Part shown: positions 26,085 through 34,774 of the stretch, in pieces
How the letters are laid out: the number at the start of each line of letters is the position of its first letter
Position numbering within the stretch: the stretch's first letter is position 1
Source of the DNA: Salinigranum salinum
GTDB taxonomy: Archaea; Halobacteriota; Halobacteria; Halobacteriales; Haloferacaceae
Assembly (NCBI RefSeq): GCF_009176545.1
Contig: NZ_VTOJ01000002.1
Coordinates: forward strand, 1,054,001 to 1,118,000
Direction: 5' to 3'
DNA length: 64,000 nucleotides
Notes under the pieces: model-generated
Seen by the model: the letters and a program-made list of their open reading frames with translations, nothing else
Told to the model about the DNA's origin: nothing
The model's database searches: none
Translations under genes and position numbers: made by a program

Positions 26085-27232
26085 GGGCGCTTCAGTGCAC
26101 CCTCCGCGTCGAAGAGGCTGTGGCTGTCCTTGGGCTCGCCGGGGTACTCACGCGCCGCGTCCTCGTTGAACGTCACGCCGAGTCCGGGTTCGTCCGGGAC
26201 GGCGATCGCCCCGTTTTCGACCGCGAAGTCGTGTTCGACGATCTCGTCGCCCCACGGGACGTCACGGCTCATGTGTTCGAGGATCTCGAGGTTCTCGAAA
26301 CCCGCACAGAGGTGCAGAGAGGCGGCCGTACTCACTCCGGCATTGGGGTTGTGTGGCGCGATGGTCATATACCGCGACTTCGCGATGGCCGCCGCGTGCT
26401 GAACCTCCTGGAGGCTCCCGTAGTTGGTGACGTCGGGCTGGACGATGTCGCACGCCTGTTTTCGAACCAGATCCTCCATCGTCTCGTTGTTGTAGATCCG
26501 CTCACCCGTCGCCACCGGCATGTTCACCCGCTTGGTGACGTCGGCCATCACCTCGCGGTCCTCGAGTTCGACCGGCTCCTCGAGGAACATGATGTCGTAC
26601 TCCTCGAGGCCGTTCGCCACCTCGATCGCTCCCCGGCGGGTGAACCGTCCGTGGCAGTCGAGCGCGATGCCGACGTCGGGGCCGACGGCCTCCCGGACGG
26701 CCTCGAGCAGGGCCGCGACCTCCCCGAGCTGGTCGTCGGTGAGCGAGTACTCGTAGTGGGCGAACGGATCGCACTTGAGCGCGGGGTACCCCTGTTCCTC
26801 GACGGCCTTCTCCGCGTGGTGGGCGTAGTTCTCGGGCGTGCGCTCACCGATGTGCCAGCCGTTGGCGTAGACGGGGATCTCGTCGTGGACCTTCCCCCCG
26901 AGGAGCTTCCACACCGGTTCGTCGTAGTACTTCCCGGCGATGTCCCACAGCGCGATGTCTATCGCCGCCGCGACCGCGTTGATGAGTTTCCCGGCGCGCC
27001 ACGCGAAGGGGTAGCGCCTGAGCTTGCGCGAGATCCCCTTCCGATTGAGCGGGTCCTCCCCGATGACGTAATGTTTGTGTGCGTCCGTGGTCGCCTCCAG
27101 CGCCGCGGTCAGTCCCTCACCGCTCAGTGCCTCGCCGACCCCGTGAATCCCCTCGTCCGTCTCGACCTTGACGAAGAACCAGTTCCGCCAGTCGGCGTCG
27201 ACGACGAACGGCTTGACGTCTGTGACCTCCAT
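26081..27232 (-). CDS. Enolase-superfamily acid-sugar dehydratase
   Basis: The 383-residue protein begins at the ATG at 27232; the frame stays open much further upstream, but that part is antisense to another gene. Acid-sugar dehydratase residues are present: D192 and H194 in LDCHGRF, E218 in FLEEP, E244 in ATGERI and H294 in APHNPNAG. The D-x-H-G-R plus P-H-N-P arrangement is that of gluconate/galactonate-type dehydratases that form 2-keto-3-deoxy acids. Its 4-bp overlap with the hydrolase gene and the nearby dgoD suggest a shared pathway. The exact substrate (galactonate, gluconate or a pentonate) is not determined by the sequence. Confidence 0.88.
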   Translation of the reverse strand: MEVTDVKPFVVDADWRNWFFVKVETDEGIHGVGEALSGEGLTAALEATTDAHKHYVIGEDPLNRKGISRKLRRYPFAWRAGKLINAVAAAIDIALWDIAGKYYDEPVWKLLGGKVHDEIPVYANGWHIGERTPENYAHHAEKAVEEQGYPALKCDPFAHYEYSLTDDQLGEVAALLEAVREAVGPDVGIALDCHGRFTRRGAIEVANGLEEYDIMFLEEPVELEDREVMADVTKRVNMPVATGERIYNNETMEDLVRKQACDIVQPDVTNYGSLQEVQHAAAIAKSRYMTIAPHNPNAGVSTAASLHLCAGFENLEILEHMSRDVPWGDEIVEHDFAVENGAIAVPDEPGLGVTFNEDAAREYPGEPKDSHSLFDAEGALKRP

Positions 27233-27481
27233 GGCCGCCCCACGACAGCCGCTACCAAAGGTGCTTGGGAGGAGACGCCGATTGCCGGGTTCGGACGGCG
27301 GTTCGTCGCCGCCTGGCGGTCTGCGTGACGACCCCACGAGTAGCTCGGCCGGCCCCTGCACCCCACAGTCGAGTGCCTCGCAGTCAGTCCATCCGGCGAG
27401 GTCGACCGCGCGTCCGTCAGACCTGTCGGCACGAGTCACGGACCTGCGGTTTTTTGGTCTTGCCCGAGTAGACATCGATGT

Positions 27482-29155
27482 ATGATCCACTCGAAAGGGC
27501 CACTCCTGTCCCTCGACGTCGGAGCGCGCGAGGCGACAGAGGTAGACGTAGACGAGGAGCTGTCCGAGTTCGTCGGCGGGCGGGGTCTCTGCACCAAGCT
27601 CGCCCACGACCGCATCCCCTTCGACGCCGACCCCTTCGGCGCGGAGAACCGCGTCTACTTCGGTACCGGCCCGCTCCAGCAGTCGCAGATGTCCTTCACC
27701 GGGCGGATGAGCTGTACGGGACTGTCGCCGCTCACCGGCGGGTTGCTCTCGGCCAACGCGGGCGGCTACCTCACGCGGAACTTCGTCGGCACGGGCTATC
27801 CGGCCGTCGAGGTCACCGGCGCGTCGGACGAACTGCTCGTCGTCCACGTCACCGACGAGGGTGTCGAGTTCGTCGAGGCACCGGAGCTCGAACAGGCGAC
27901 CGTCCCGGAAGTGACGGAGTACGTCCAGCGCGAGCGTGACCTCGACGCGGAGAACATCGTCTGTATCGGCCCCGCGGGCGAGAACCTCGTCCGCTACGCG
28001 TGCGTGATGACGTACGAGAGTCGGGCGTTCGGCCGCGGCGGACTCGGCGCGGTGCTCGGCTCGAAGAACGTGAAGGCGATCACCTTCGAGGGCGACTCCA
28101 CACCCGAGATCGACCTCCCGGAGGAGATCCAGATGGAGGTCCACCAGGCGGCGGCGACCTCCGACGACATCTTCCGGCGACAGGGAACCACCAGCGGGAC
28201 GGAGTTCATCAACGACAACTTCTCGCTCCCGACGCGGTACTTCGAGAAGTACCACTTCGAGCACGCCGACAAGATCGGCGGCGACGCCGTCGAGGAGAAG
28301 AAGTACAAGAAAGGGTCGTGCTCGATGTGCGCGTTCGCCTGCAAACTGCCCACGAGAGACGAGGCCTCGGGACTGGAGACCGAGGGCCCCGAGTTCGAGA
28401 CGGTGTTCTCGTTCGGGAGCAACCTCGAAATCGGTGACATCGTCTCGGTCATGCAGTCGAACGAGCTGTGTGACATCTACGGGATGGACACCATCAGCGC
28501 CGGCAACGCCGTCGCCGCCTACCTCAAGTCCGAGGACGAGTTCGGCAACAGCGACCTGGTCCACGAGACCGTCGAGAAGATCGCCTACCGCGAGGACGTC
28601 GGCGACCTCCTCGCGGAGGGCGTCTCGCGCGCGGCGGACGAACTCGGCGTGCGGAACTACACGGTGAAGGACATGGAGTTCGCGGCCCACGACGGGCGGG
28701 TCCTCTGGGGCCAGGGGCTGAGCTACGCGGTCGCCAACCGCGGCGGCGACCACATGTACTCGACGACGCTCCGCAACGAGTACGACGGCGAGGTCGACCC
28801 CGAGACGCTCGAGGGCAAACCCGAACTCGTGATGCGCAACGAGAACCACGCGGCGTTCCGCGACTCGGGCGTCATCTGCGCGTTCGCCGCGGGGACCGGC
28901 CACGTCTCCGAGGAGACGCTCGAAGAACTGTTCCAGGCCGACTACGAGGAGATGCAGGCACTCGGCGCGAAGGTCGTCGAACTCGAGCGACACTTCAACA
29001 ACAAGCGCGGGATGGACCGCGAGGACGACACGCTTCCGTACGACCTCCCCGGGATCGAGGAGGCGCTCGACGAGTACTACGACCTCCGCGGCTGGGGGCG
29101 CGACGGCATCGTCGCCGACGACGTGGTCGGCGAGTACGCCGCAGCCGACGACTGA
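27482..29155 (+). CDS. Tungsten-dependent aldehyde:ferredoxin oxidoreductase
   Basis: The 557-residue protein is an AOR-family member. The [4Fe-4S] ligands are C280-x-x-C283-x-x-x-C287 (CSMCAFAC) and C466 in GVICAF, very close to the Pyrococcus AOR pattern (288, 291, 295, 494). The N-terminal bis-pterin domain shows GGRGL and MSFTGRMSCTGLSPLTGG. AORs oxidise aldehydes to acids with ferredoxin as acceptor. Here it could oxidise sugar-derived aldehydes such as glyceraldehyde or a semialdehyde from the surrounding pathways. Two MoaD-like genes lie directly downstream, fitting cofactor assembly. The chain is shorter than the usual about 600 residues, mainly between the domains. Confidence 0.93.
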   Translation: MIHSKGPLLSLDVGAREATEVDVDEELSEFVGGRGLCTKLAHDRIPFDADPFGAENRVYFGTGPLQQSQMSFTGRMSCTGLSPLTGGLLSANAGGYLTRNFVGTGYPAVEVTGASDELLVVHVTDEGVEFVEAPELEQATVPEVTEYVQRERDLDAENIVCIGPAGENLVRYACVMTYESRAFGRGGLGAVLGSKNVKAITFEGDSTPEIDLPEEIQMEVHQAAATSDDIFRRQGTTSGTEFINDNFSLPTRYFEKYHFEHADKIGGDAVEEKKYKKGSCSMCAFACKLPTRDEASGLETEGPEFETVFSFGSNLEIGDIVSVMQSNELCDIYGMDTISAGNAVAAYLKSEDEFGNSDLVHETVEKIAYREDVGDLLAEGVSRAADELGVRNYTVKDMEFAAHDGRVLWGQGLSYAVANRGGDHMYSTTLRNEYDGEVDPETLEGKPELVMRNENHAAFRDSGVICAFAAGTGHVSEETLEELFQADYEEMQALGAKVVELERHFNNKRGMDREDDTLPYDLPGIEEALDEYYDLRGWGRDGIVADDVVGEYAAADD

Positions 29156-29158
29156 CGA

Positions 29159-29452
29159 CTACCGAGCGCCGCCGACGACCGACGGGGCCACGCGCAGGAC
29201 TGCCCCGTCCTCGAGCGGCGTGTCGGGGCCGTCGAGCTGTCTGACGTTCGTCTTGTCGACCGTGACGTTCACCCGCCGGCCGATCCACTCGCCGCTCTCG
29301 TCCGTCCCGATGTGTGGTTCGAGCCCCTCGTACGACGCGAGGAGCGCGTCGAACGCGTCGGCGACCGTCGCCCCCTCGTCGAGCGTCACGGAGACGGACT
29401 TCTGTCCGACGGCGTCGCGGGCCGGGCCGAAGAACACGCAGTTTACCTCCAT
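29159..29452 (-). CDS. MoaD/ThiS-like protein with C-terminal GGAR
   Basis: This 97-residue beta-grasp protein (VNCVFFGPARDAVGQK, later LEDGAVLRVAP) is of the MoaD type that carries sulfur to molybdopterin after adenylation of its C-terminal Gly-Gly. Unusually it ends V-V-G-G-A-R, so the diglycine (94-95) is masked by two residues and would need trimming. It is convergent with the AOR gene, only 3 bases away, and the second MoaD-like gene follows on the other side. A role in tungstopterin synthesis for the AOR is the simplest reading; SAMP-like protein modification is an alternative. Confidence 0.85.
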   Translation of the reverse strand: MEVNCVFFGPARDAVGQKSVSVTLDEGATVADAFDALLASYEGLEPHIGTDESGEWIGRRVNVTVDKTNVRQLDGPDTPLEDGAVLRVAPSVVGGAR

Positions 29453-29537
29453 CGACTGAACCCAGCGGGCCGACGGTCTTGTAGCTGTCCCCCCGGGACT
29501 CGGAGGCGTGTGTCCGGTCGCGAGGCGGACGCACGCG

Positions 29538-29545
29538 ATTTATAC
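29538..29545 (+). promoter_or_regulatory. TATA box of the second MoaD-like gene
   Basis: TTTATACG at 29538-29545 lies 24-31 nt before the ATG at 29569, the standard leaderless spacing, and supports that start. Confidence 0.6.
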
Positions 29546-29568
29546 GCGTCGCCGCTCCACTCGGCGGT

Positions 29569-29820
29569 ATGCAGGTCGACGTCAGATGTTACGGCGAAGT
29601 GGCGGACGCGATGGGGACGACCGAGTTCACCCAGCAGCTCGCCGAGGGCGCGACCGTCGGGGACCTGCTCGAGTCGATCCGGGCGGACCACCCGACGTTC
29701 GATCCCGACGCGCTCTCGGGCAGGCTCGTCGCGATGCGCGACCGTCGTCACCTCGACGAGACGGAAGCCCTCGCGGACGGCGACACGGTCGCGCTGTCGC
29801 AGTCACCCATGCGCGAGTGA
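29569..29820 (+). CDS. MoaD/ThiS-like beta-grasp protein without diglycine
   Basis: The 83-residue protein has the MoaD pattern (VRCYGEVADAMG, EGATVGDLLESI, ADGDTVAL), but it ends SQSPMRE with no Gly-Gly, so it cannot be adenylated in the usual way. It could be a structural subunit or a scaffold for the neighbouring AOR. A TATA box at leaderless distance shows separate expression from the divergent MoaD-like gene. It lies about 410 bases downstream of the AOR stop, on the same strand. Confidence 0.75.
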   Translation: MQVDVRCYGEVADAMGTTEFTQQLAEGATVGDLLESIRADHPTFDPDALSGRLVAMRDRRHLDETEALADGDTVALSQSPMRE

Positions 29821-30043
29821 CCGGCGGCCCGACCCTCCCTGCGGTCGGCCGACTTCGTTCGAACTCGGCTCCGACCGATCGCACGCTCCCTCGCTCGACC
29901 GCATCCATCCCCGTCCGGCCCTCTCCGACCTCGGCCGATCCCCCAGAGACAGTTCCCGGGACCCGAACGGTTATACTCCCGTCCCGGCGTGTGAGTGACA
30001 TGCTCGCCGCAGCCCAGCCAGCGTCGCCAGTGAGGATCCGACT

Positions 30044-31570
30044 GTGACTCCGTCGCTGTCACCCGTCTCGCCCGCGTGGATCGCCGAGGCGGGTGCGTCG
30101 CTCGGCTTCGACCTCACAGAGGCGGACGCCGAGCGGTTCGCCCGGAGCGTGAACGCCGAACTCGACGGCTACGCCGTGGTGGACGACCTGGCACCTGCAG
30201 GTGCCGCCGAATCCGTCGACGTGGCCGACGTCCACCACCCTTCGGCGACCGAGGACCCACACAACGCCTACATCACGCGGTTCACGCTCGTCGACGACGG
30301 GGCGGACGGACCCCTGTCGGGACTGGACGTCGCCGTGAAGGACAACCTCGCCGTGGCGGGCGTCCCGATGACGTGCGGGTCGCGCGTCTTCGAGGGGGTC
30401 GTCCCCCGGCGGAACGCCGTCGTCGTCGACCGGCTGCTCGCGGCGGGCGCACGGATCGTCGGGAAGGCGAACATGGACGAACTCGCCTACGGGCCGACGA
30501 GCGAGACGAGCGGTTTCGGCCCGGTGACCAACCCGGCCGACCCCACTCGCGTCGCCGGCGGCTCGTCCAGCGGGAGCGGCGCGGCCGTCGCCGAGGGGTC
30601 GGCCGACCTCGCGCTCGGGAGCGACACCGGGGGGAGCGTTCGGATTCCGGCGTCGTTCTGTGGCGTCGTCGGGTTCAAACCCACGTGGGGGGTCGTCCCC
30701 CGCGACGGCTTCGTCGACCTCGCCCCGTCGCTCGACCACGTCGGGACGCTCGCGCGGGACGTCGAGACCGCCGCGCTCGGCATCGACGTCGTCGGCGGGT
30801 ACGACCCGCGCGATCCGGCCTCGGCGCGCGCGTCGCAGACGGGCGTCGGCACGTGCGCGGCGGCGCTCGCGGCGGCACCCGACGCCGCCGACCTCTCGCT
30901 CGGCGTCCCCGACGAACTGCTCGCCGATCACGTCTCCGACGAGGTCCGCGAACGGTTCGAGGCGGCGGTGTCGACCCTGGAGGCCGCCGGGGCGACCGTC
31001 GAGCGCGTCGCCGTGCCGACCGTCGCCGACGCCGTCTACGTCTGGAACGCCATCACCAACGTCGAACTCGCCGCCGCGCTCCGTCGCCGCTCGCTCCCCC
31101 TCGACCGCCCCGGGCCGCACGACCTCGCGCGACTCGACGCCACGGCGGCGAGCCAGTCGGCCAGGGGCGTCGGCTTCGGCGACGTCGCCCGCGAGCGCGC
31201 GCTGGTCGGCGCGGTGCTCCTCGACCGCTACGGTGGCCGACACTACACTCGCGCACGGAACGCCTGTGCGCGGATCGCCGACGAGTTCGCCGCCGCGCTC
31301 AACGGCCACGACGCGCTGGTCGCGCCGACGATGCCCGTCGTCGCCCCCGAACTCGGCGCGCAGAAACCCCACAGCTACGGCGACGACGACGGGCTGGACG
31401 TCCCGCTGGCGTTCAACACCCGACCGGCCGATCTCGCGGGCGTCCCGGCGGTGACGGTCCCGGACGGCGGCGACGGCCTCCCCGTCGGCGTCCAGTTCGT
31501 CGCGGGGCGCTGCGAGGACCGGACGGTGCTCCAGGTCGCCCGCACGTTCGAGCGGGTCAGTGACACGTAG
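30044..31570 (+). CDS. Amidase-signature family amidohydrolase
   Basis: The 508-residue protein starts at GTG 30044 and has the amidase signature. The catalytic lysine is K99 (VAVKDN). The Gly/Ser-rich loop AGGSSSGSGAAVAEG (171-185) carries the cis-Ser. The nucleophile is S198 in GSDTGGSVRIP. This Ser-cisSer-Lys family includes GatA, allophanate hydrolase and diverse amidases. No GatB/GatC neighbour is present and a stand-alone catabolic amidase is more likely. It is followed after 94 bases by a LarA-like gene on the same strand, so the two could work on one substrate (for example release of a hydroxy acid from its amide). Confidence 0.9.
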   Translation: MTPSLSPVSPAWIAEAGASLGFDLTEADAERFARSVNAELDGYAVVDDLAPAGAAESVDVADVHHPSATEDPHNAYITRFTLVDDGADGPLSGLDVAVKDNLAVAGVPMTCGSRVFEGVVPRRNAVVVDRLLAAGARIVGKANMDELAYGPTSETSGFGPVTNPADPTRVAGGSSSGSGAAVAEGSADLALGSDTGGSVRIPASFCGVVGFKPTWGVVPRDGFVDLAPSLDHVGTLARDVETAALGIDVVGGYDPRDPASARASQTGVGTCAAALAAAPDAADLSLGVPDELLADHVSDEVRERFEAAVSTLEAAGATVERVAVPTVADAVYVWNAITNVELAAALRRRSLPLDRPGPHDLARLDATAASQSARGVGFGDVARERALVGAVLLDRYGGRHYTRARNACARIADEFAAALNGHDALVAPTMPVVAPELGAQKPHSYGDDDGLDVPLAFNTRPADLAGVPAVTVPDGGDGLPVGVQFVAGRCEDRTVLQVARTFERVSDT

Positions 31571-31664
31571 CGGGCTGTGGGCGCGGCGCTCCACGGACCG
31601 CGATCGGATCTGACCGGAAGCCCCCACACTCATTAGCGCTCCTGTCCGACTACGACCGTTCACC

Positions 31665-33056
31665 ATGGTCGACATCGAACTCGAACTCCCGGACGCGGAA
31701 CGACTCGCGGCGCTGTCGGACGCGACGCCCGCGGACCTCCCGGGCGTCGCCCTCCTCGAGCACGTCCGGGACCACCCTCGCGTGGACGACGTGCCCGCGG
31801 CGACGCGCGAGGCACTCGACGCGATTCCCGCGCTCGACGCGCTCCCCGCCGGTGCCGAGGTGGGAATCACCGCAGGGAGCCGGGGAATCCACGACATGCC
31901 GACGGTGCTCCGGACGATGGTCGACGCGCTCAGGGAGCGCGAACTGGAGCCGTTCGTCTTCCCCGCGATGGGGAGTCACGGCGGCGCGACCGCGGAGGGG
32001 CAGCGCGAGACGCTCGCGGCGCTTGGCGTCACGGCGGAGACGATGGGCTGTGAGATCCGGTCGTCGATGGCGGCCGAACGCGTCGCCGACGACGAGGAGG
32101 GGCGGCCGATCTACGCCGCCGAGGACGCGCTCGCCGCGGACGCGGTCCTCCTGGCCAACCGGGTCAAGGCCCACACCGACTTCCGGGGCCGGTACGAGAG
32201 CGGCCTCGTCAAGATGGCCGTCATCGGCCTCGGGAAACAGCGCGGCGCGGAGGCGACGCACAACGCCGGCCTCGTTGGGGGCCTCGACGAGGTGATCCCC
32301 GAGCGTGCGGCCGCCCTGTTCGAGGCGACGCCGGTGATCGGCGGCGTCGCCGTCGTCGAGAACGCGGACGACCGGGCGGCCCACGTCGAGGGGGTCCCCG
32401 TCGACGAGATCTTCGACCGCGAACCCGCGTTGCTGGAGCGGTCGAAGGAGCTGTTACCGACGCTCCCCGTCTCGGAGTTGGACCTGCTCGTCGTCGACGA
32501 ACTCGGCAAGGAGATCTCGGGGACGGGGATGGACACCAACGTGCTCGGGCGGGTGCTGTACCACAACCAGCCCGAGCCCGACGTGCCCTCGTTCACCCGG
32601 ATCTACGTTCGCGGTGTCACCGAGGCCTCGCACGGGAACGGGATCGGGATCGGCCTCGCGGACGTGGTCCACGCGGACCTCGTGGCCGACCTCGACCTGA
32701 CGGAGACGTACGTGAACGTCGTCACGAGCGGCGAACCCTCCCGGGCACGGATCCCACTCATCGCCGAGCGTGACGAGGTGGCGCTCCGGGTCGCGGCGTC
32801 GACGACGGGCGTGCGGGATCCGGCCGATCTCCGGATCGTCCGGATTCCGAACACGCTCGAACTCGGTCGGTTCGTCGCCTCAGAACCGGTCGTCGAGGAA
32901 CTAGCGGACAGAGACGACGTGCGCGTGCTCGAACGCCGGCCGTTCGAGTTGGTCGACGGCGAACTCCCGACCGACCCGTACGAGACCGCTGCCGAGGCCG
33001 CCAGGGCGTCGGAGTCTGAGTCGGAGTCTGAGTCGGAGACCGCGACCGACGACTGA
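31665..33056 (+). CDS. LarA/DUF2088-type lactate-racemase-like protein
   Basis: This 463-residue protein resembles the nickel-pincer LarA/DUF2088 family. It has a GSHGGAT motif (about 106-112), a lysine-containing VKAHTDF-R segment (about 167-175) and GLGKQRGAEATHNAG (about 188-203), where LarA-type proteins bind substrate and cofactor. The family racemises lactate or epimerises 2-hydroxy acids and sugar acids. No larB, larC or larE partner is seen, so nickel-pincer loading would depend on genes elsewhere. The C-terminus ends in an acidic Ser-Glu repeat (about 448-458). The surrounding hydroxyacid/sugar-acid enzymes favour an epimerase role. Confidence 0.8.
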   Translation: MVDIELELPDAERLAALSDATPADLPGVALLEHVRDHPRVDDVPAATREALDAIPALDALPAGAEVGITAGSRGIHDMPTVLRTMVDALRERELEPFVFPAMGSHGGATAEGQRETLAALGVTAETMGCEIRSSMAAERVADDEEGRPIYAAEDALAADAVLLANRVKAHTDFRGRYESGLVKMAVIGLGKQRGAEATHNAGLVGGLDEVIPERAAALFEATPVIGGVAVVENADDRAAHVEGVPVDEIFDREPALLERSKELLPTLPVSELDLLVVDELGKEISGTGMDTNVLGRVLYHNQPEPDVPSFTRIYVRGVTEASHGNGIGIGLADVVHADLVADLDLTETYVNVVTSGEPSRARIPLIAERDEVALRVAASTTGVRDPADLRIVRIPNTLELGRFVASEPVVEELADRDDVRVLERRPFELVDGELPTDPYETAAEAARASESESESESETATDD

Positions 33057-33066
33057 CCGCCCGCCT

Positions 33067-33501
33067 TCACTCGGGTTCGTCCATCACCGCGACGACCGGG
33101 ACGTCCGCCTCGAGCAGGACCGACTGGGTGACGCTCCCGAACAGCGCCTTCCCGACGGGCGTCCGCTTCCGGCCGCCGATGACGAGGTACCGGGCGTCGG
33201 TCCGGTCGACCTCGTTGTTGAGTTCGGTGACGACCTCACCGACGAGCCCGTGCGTCTCGATGCGACCGGCCCGGTCGGTCGTCGCCTCGACGACCCGCTT
33301 GGCCGTCGCCCGGGCGTCCCGCTGGGCGTCCTCGATCGTGTACTGCTCCCGGCGCTTCGACTGGTTCCGTTTTTCGAACTCCTCCTCGGGGAGGACGTGG
33401 ACGACCAGGAGGTCCTCGTCGTACGCCTCGGCCAGATCCTCACCGACGGTCACGACACGGTCCGGCTTCGAATCGCCGTCGACTGCTGCAACGATGGTCA
33501 T
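33067..33501 (-). CDS. UspA-family universal stress protein
   Basis: A single-domain Usp of 144 residues with the ATP-binding motif GGRKRTPVGKALFGSVTQSV (G-x2-G-x9-G-S/T variant) near residues 109-128 and the first-strand nucleotide contact VAAVDGD. Such proteins bind ATP and modulate stress or metabolic partners. On the minus strand a TATA box (TTTATA, 33526-33532) stands 25 nt before the ATG, giving a leaderless transcript. It is convergent with the LarA-like gene. Confidence 0.9.
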   Translation of the reverse strand: MTIVAAVDGDSKPDRVVTVGEDLAEAYDEDLLVVHVLPEEEFEKRNQSKRREQYTIEDAQRDARATAKRVVEATTDRAGRIETHGLVGEVVTELNNEVDRTDARYLVIGGRKRTPVGKALFGSVTQSVLLEADVPVVAVMDEPE

Positions 33502-33658
33502 GACGAGCAGGTCACCTCAGAGCCGTATAAACCTTGTCGAGCGGTCGCTCGTCGGCTCCGCGGCGAGTCGGTTCGACGGCTCGGCCGCTCGTCGACTCGG
33601 CGTGCAGAACCACCTCGGCGAGGCGAAGAGCTAACTCCCCCTCGGTCGACGTCACCGC

Positions 33659-34675
33659 ATGTCAGAGACGGGGGCGGAGACTGAGACGACGGTCTACCAC
33701 GACGAGGACGCGGATCTCTCGGTACTGAACGGACGGACGATCGGCATCGTGGGATACGGCAACCAGGGCCGCGCGCAGGCGTTGAACCTCCGTGAGTCGG
33801 GCGTGTCGGACGTGGTCGTCGGGAACCGGGCGGACGAGTCGCGGGAGCAGGCGCGCGAGGACGGGTTCAAGGCGAGCGACATCCCCACCGCGGTCGCCCG
33901 GGCCGACGTCGTCTTCCTCCTGATCCCCGACGAGGTGGCACCGGACGTGTACGAGGAGGCCGTCGCCCCGAACCTCGCTCCGGGCGACCTCGTGAACTTC
34001 GCCTCCGGCTTCAACGTGACGTACGGCTACATCGACCCCGCGGACGACGTCGACGTCGTCCTGCTCGCCCCGCGGATGATCGGGACGGTGGTGCGCGACC
34101 TCTACGAGGCGGGCCGCGGCGCGCCCGCGCTCCTCGCGGTCCACCAGGACGCCACCGGGGAGGCCCACGACGTGGCACTCGCGCTGGCGAAGGGCATCGG
34201 TTCGACCCGGTCGGGCGTGGTCGAGTCGACGTTCGAGGCCGAGACCACGACCGACCTGATGAGCGAGCAGGCGCTCTTTCCCCTGTTCGTCCACGCGATC
34301 ATGGCGAAGTACCGCGCCGAGGTCGACGCCGGCATCCCGCCCGAGGTGGTCCTGCTGGAGTCGTACCTCTCGCGGGAGATGGCGTACATCTTCGAGCAGG
34401 CGGCGACGCGCGGGATGATCGAACAGCTCGAACTGCACTCGCGGACGAGCCAGTACGGCCAGCTCGACGGGCTGGCGTCGTTCGACCCCGCGTCGATGGA
34501 CGAGTTCATGCAGGAGCGGCTCTCGGCGATCCGGTCGGGGGCGTTCGCCGAGGAGTGGCGCGAGCAGCAGGAGCGCGGCACACCACGGCTCGAGGACCTG
34601 TTCGAGCGGTACCGCGAGTCCGAGCTGATCCGCCACGAACAGGAGACCATGGAGACGCTCGGGCTCGACGAGTGA
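33659..34675 (+). CDS. Ketol-acid reductoisomerase-like protein with altered catalytic residues
   Basis: The 338-residue protein has the KARI architecture: a Rossmann domain with GIVGYGNQGRAQALNL (about 29-44) and the knotted helical domain. Key KARI residues differ. The catalytic His of the H-G-F-N motif is Ser (S116 in SGFN). The Lys of A-P-K-G-P-G is Arg (A137-P-R-M-I-G142). The following TVRxxYExGRGxPAL segment is kept. Acidic metal-site residues D199 and E203 remain (TTDLMSEQ). No ilvB, ilvN or ilvD is nearby, so branched-chain synthesis is unlikely. It lies between LarA-like/Usp genes and an enolase-superfamily gene, and probably reduces or isomerises a sugar-derived keto acid. Confidence 0.8.
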   Translation: MSETGAETETTVYHDEDADLSVLNGRTIGIVGYGNQGRAQALNLRESGVSDVVVGNRADESREQAREDGFKASDIPTAVARADVVFLLIPDEVAPDVYEEAVAPNLAPGDLVNFASGFNVTYGYIDPADDVDVVLLAPRMIGTVVRDLYEAGRGAPALLAVHQDATGEAHDVALALAKGIGSTRSGVVESTFEAETTTDLMSEQALFPLFVHAIMAKYRAEVDAGIPPEVVLLESYLSREMAYIFEQAATRGMIEQLELHSRTSQYGQLDGLASFDPASMDEFMQERLSAIRSGAFAEEWREQQERGTPRLEDLFERYRESELIRHEQETMETLGLDE

Positions 34676-34774
34676 TCACGTGAGTGCTGCAGCACGGACG
34701 CGTGGCTGGAGATCGCCACGCGACCACACGGACGACGGAAACAGCTATCGGCCGACGCCGGGAACCCACGTGAC

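Noticed and set aside
27233-28993. Minus-strand frame open from 28993 into the dehydratase gene ending at 26081
   Set aside because: It is antisense to the AOR gene, with Arg/Val/Leu-rich noise and no domain. The dehydratase fold begins only at the ATG at 27232.
30059-31897. Long minus-strand frame opposite the amidase gene
   Set aside because: The composition is Arg/Gly-rich shadow of GC-rich coding DNA, and the plus-strand amidase has all catalytic motifs.
33659-34675. Calling the KARI-like gene ilvC
   Set aside because: Catalytic His and Lys are replaced and no branched-chain genes are nearby.
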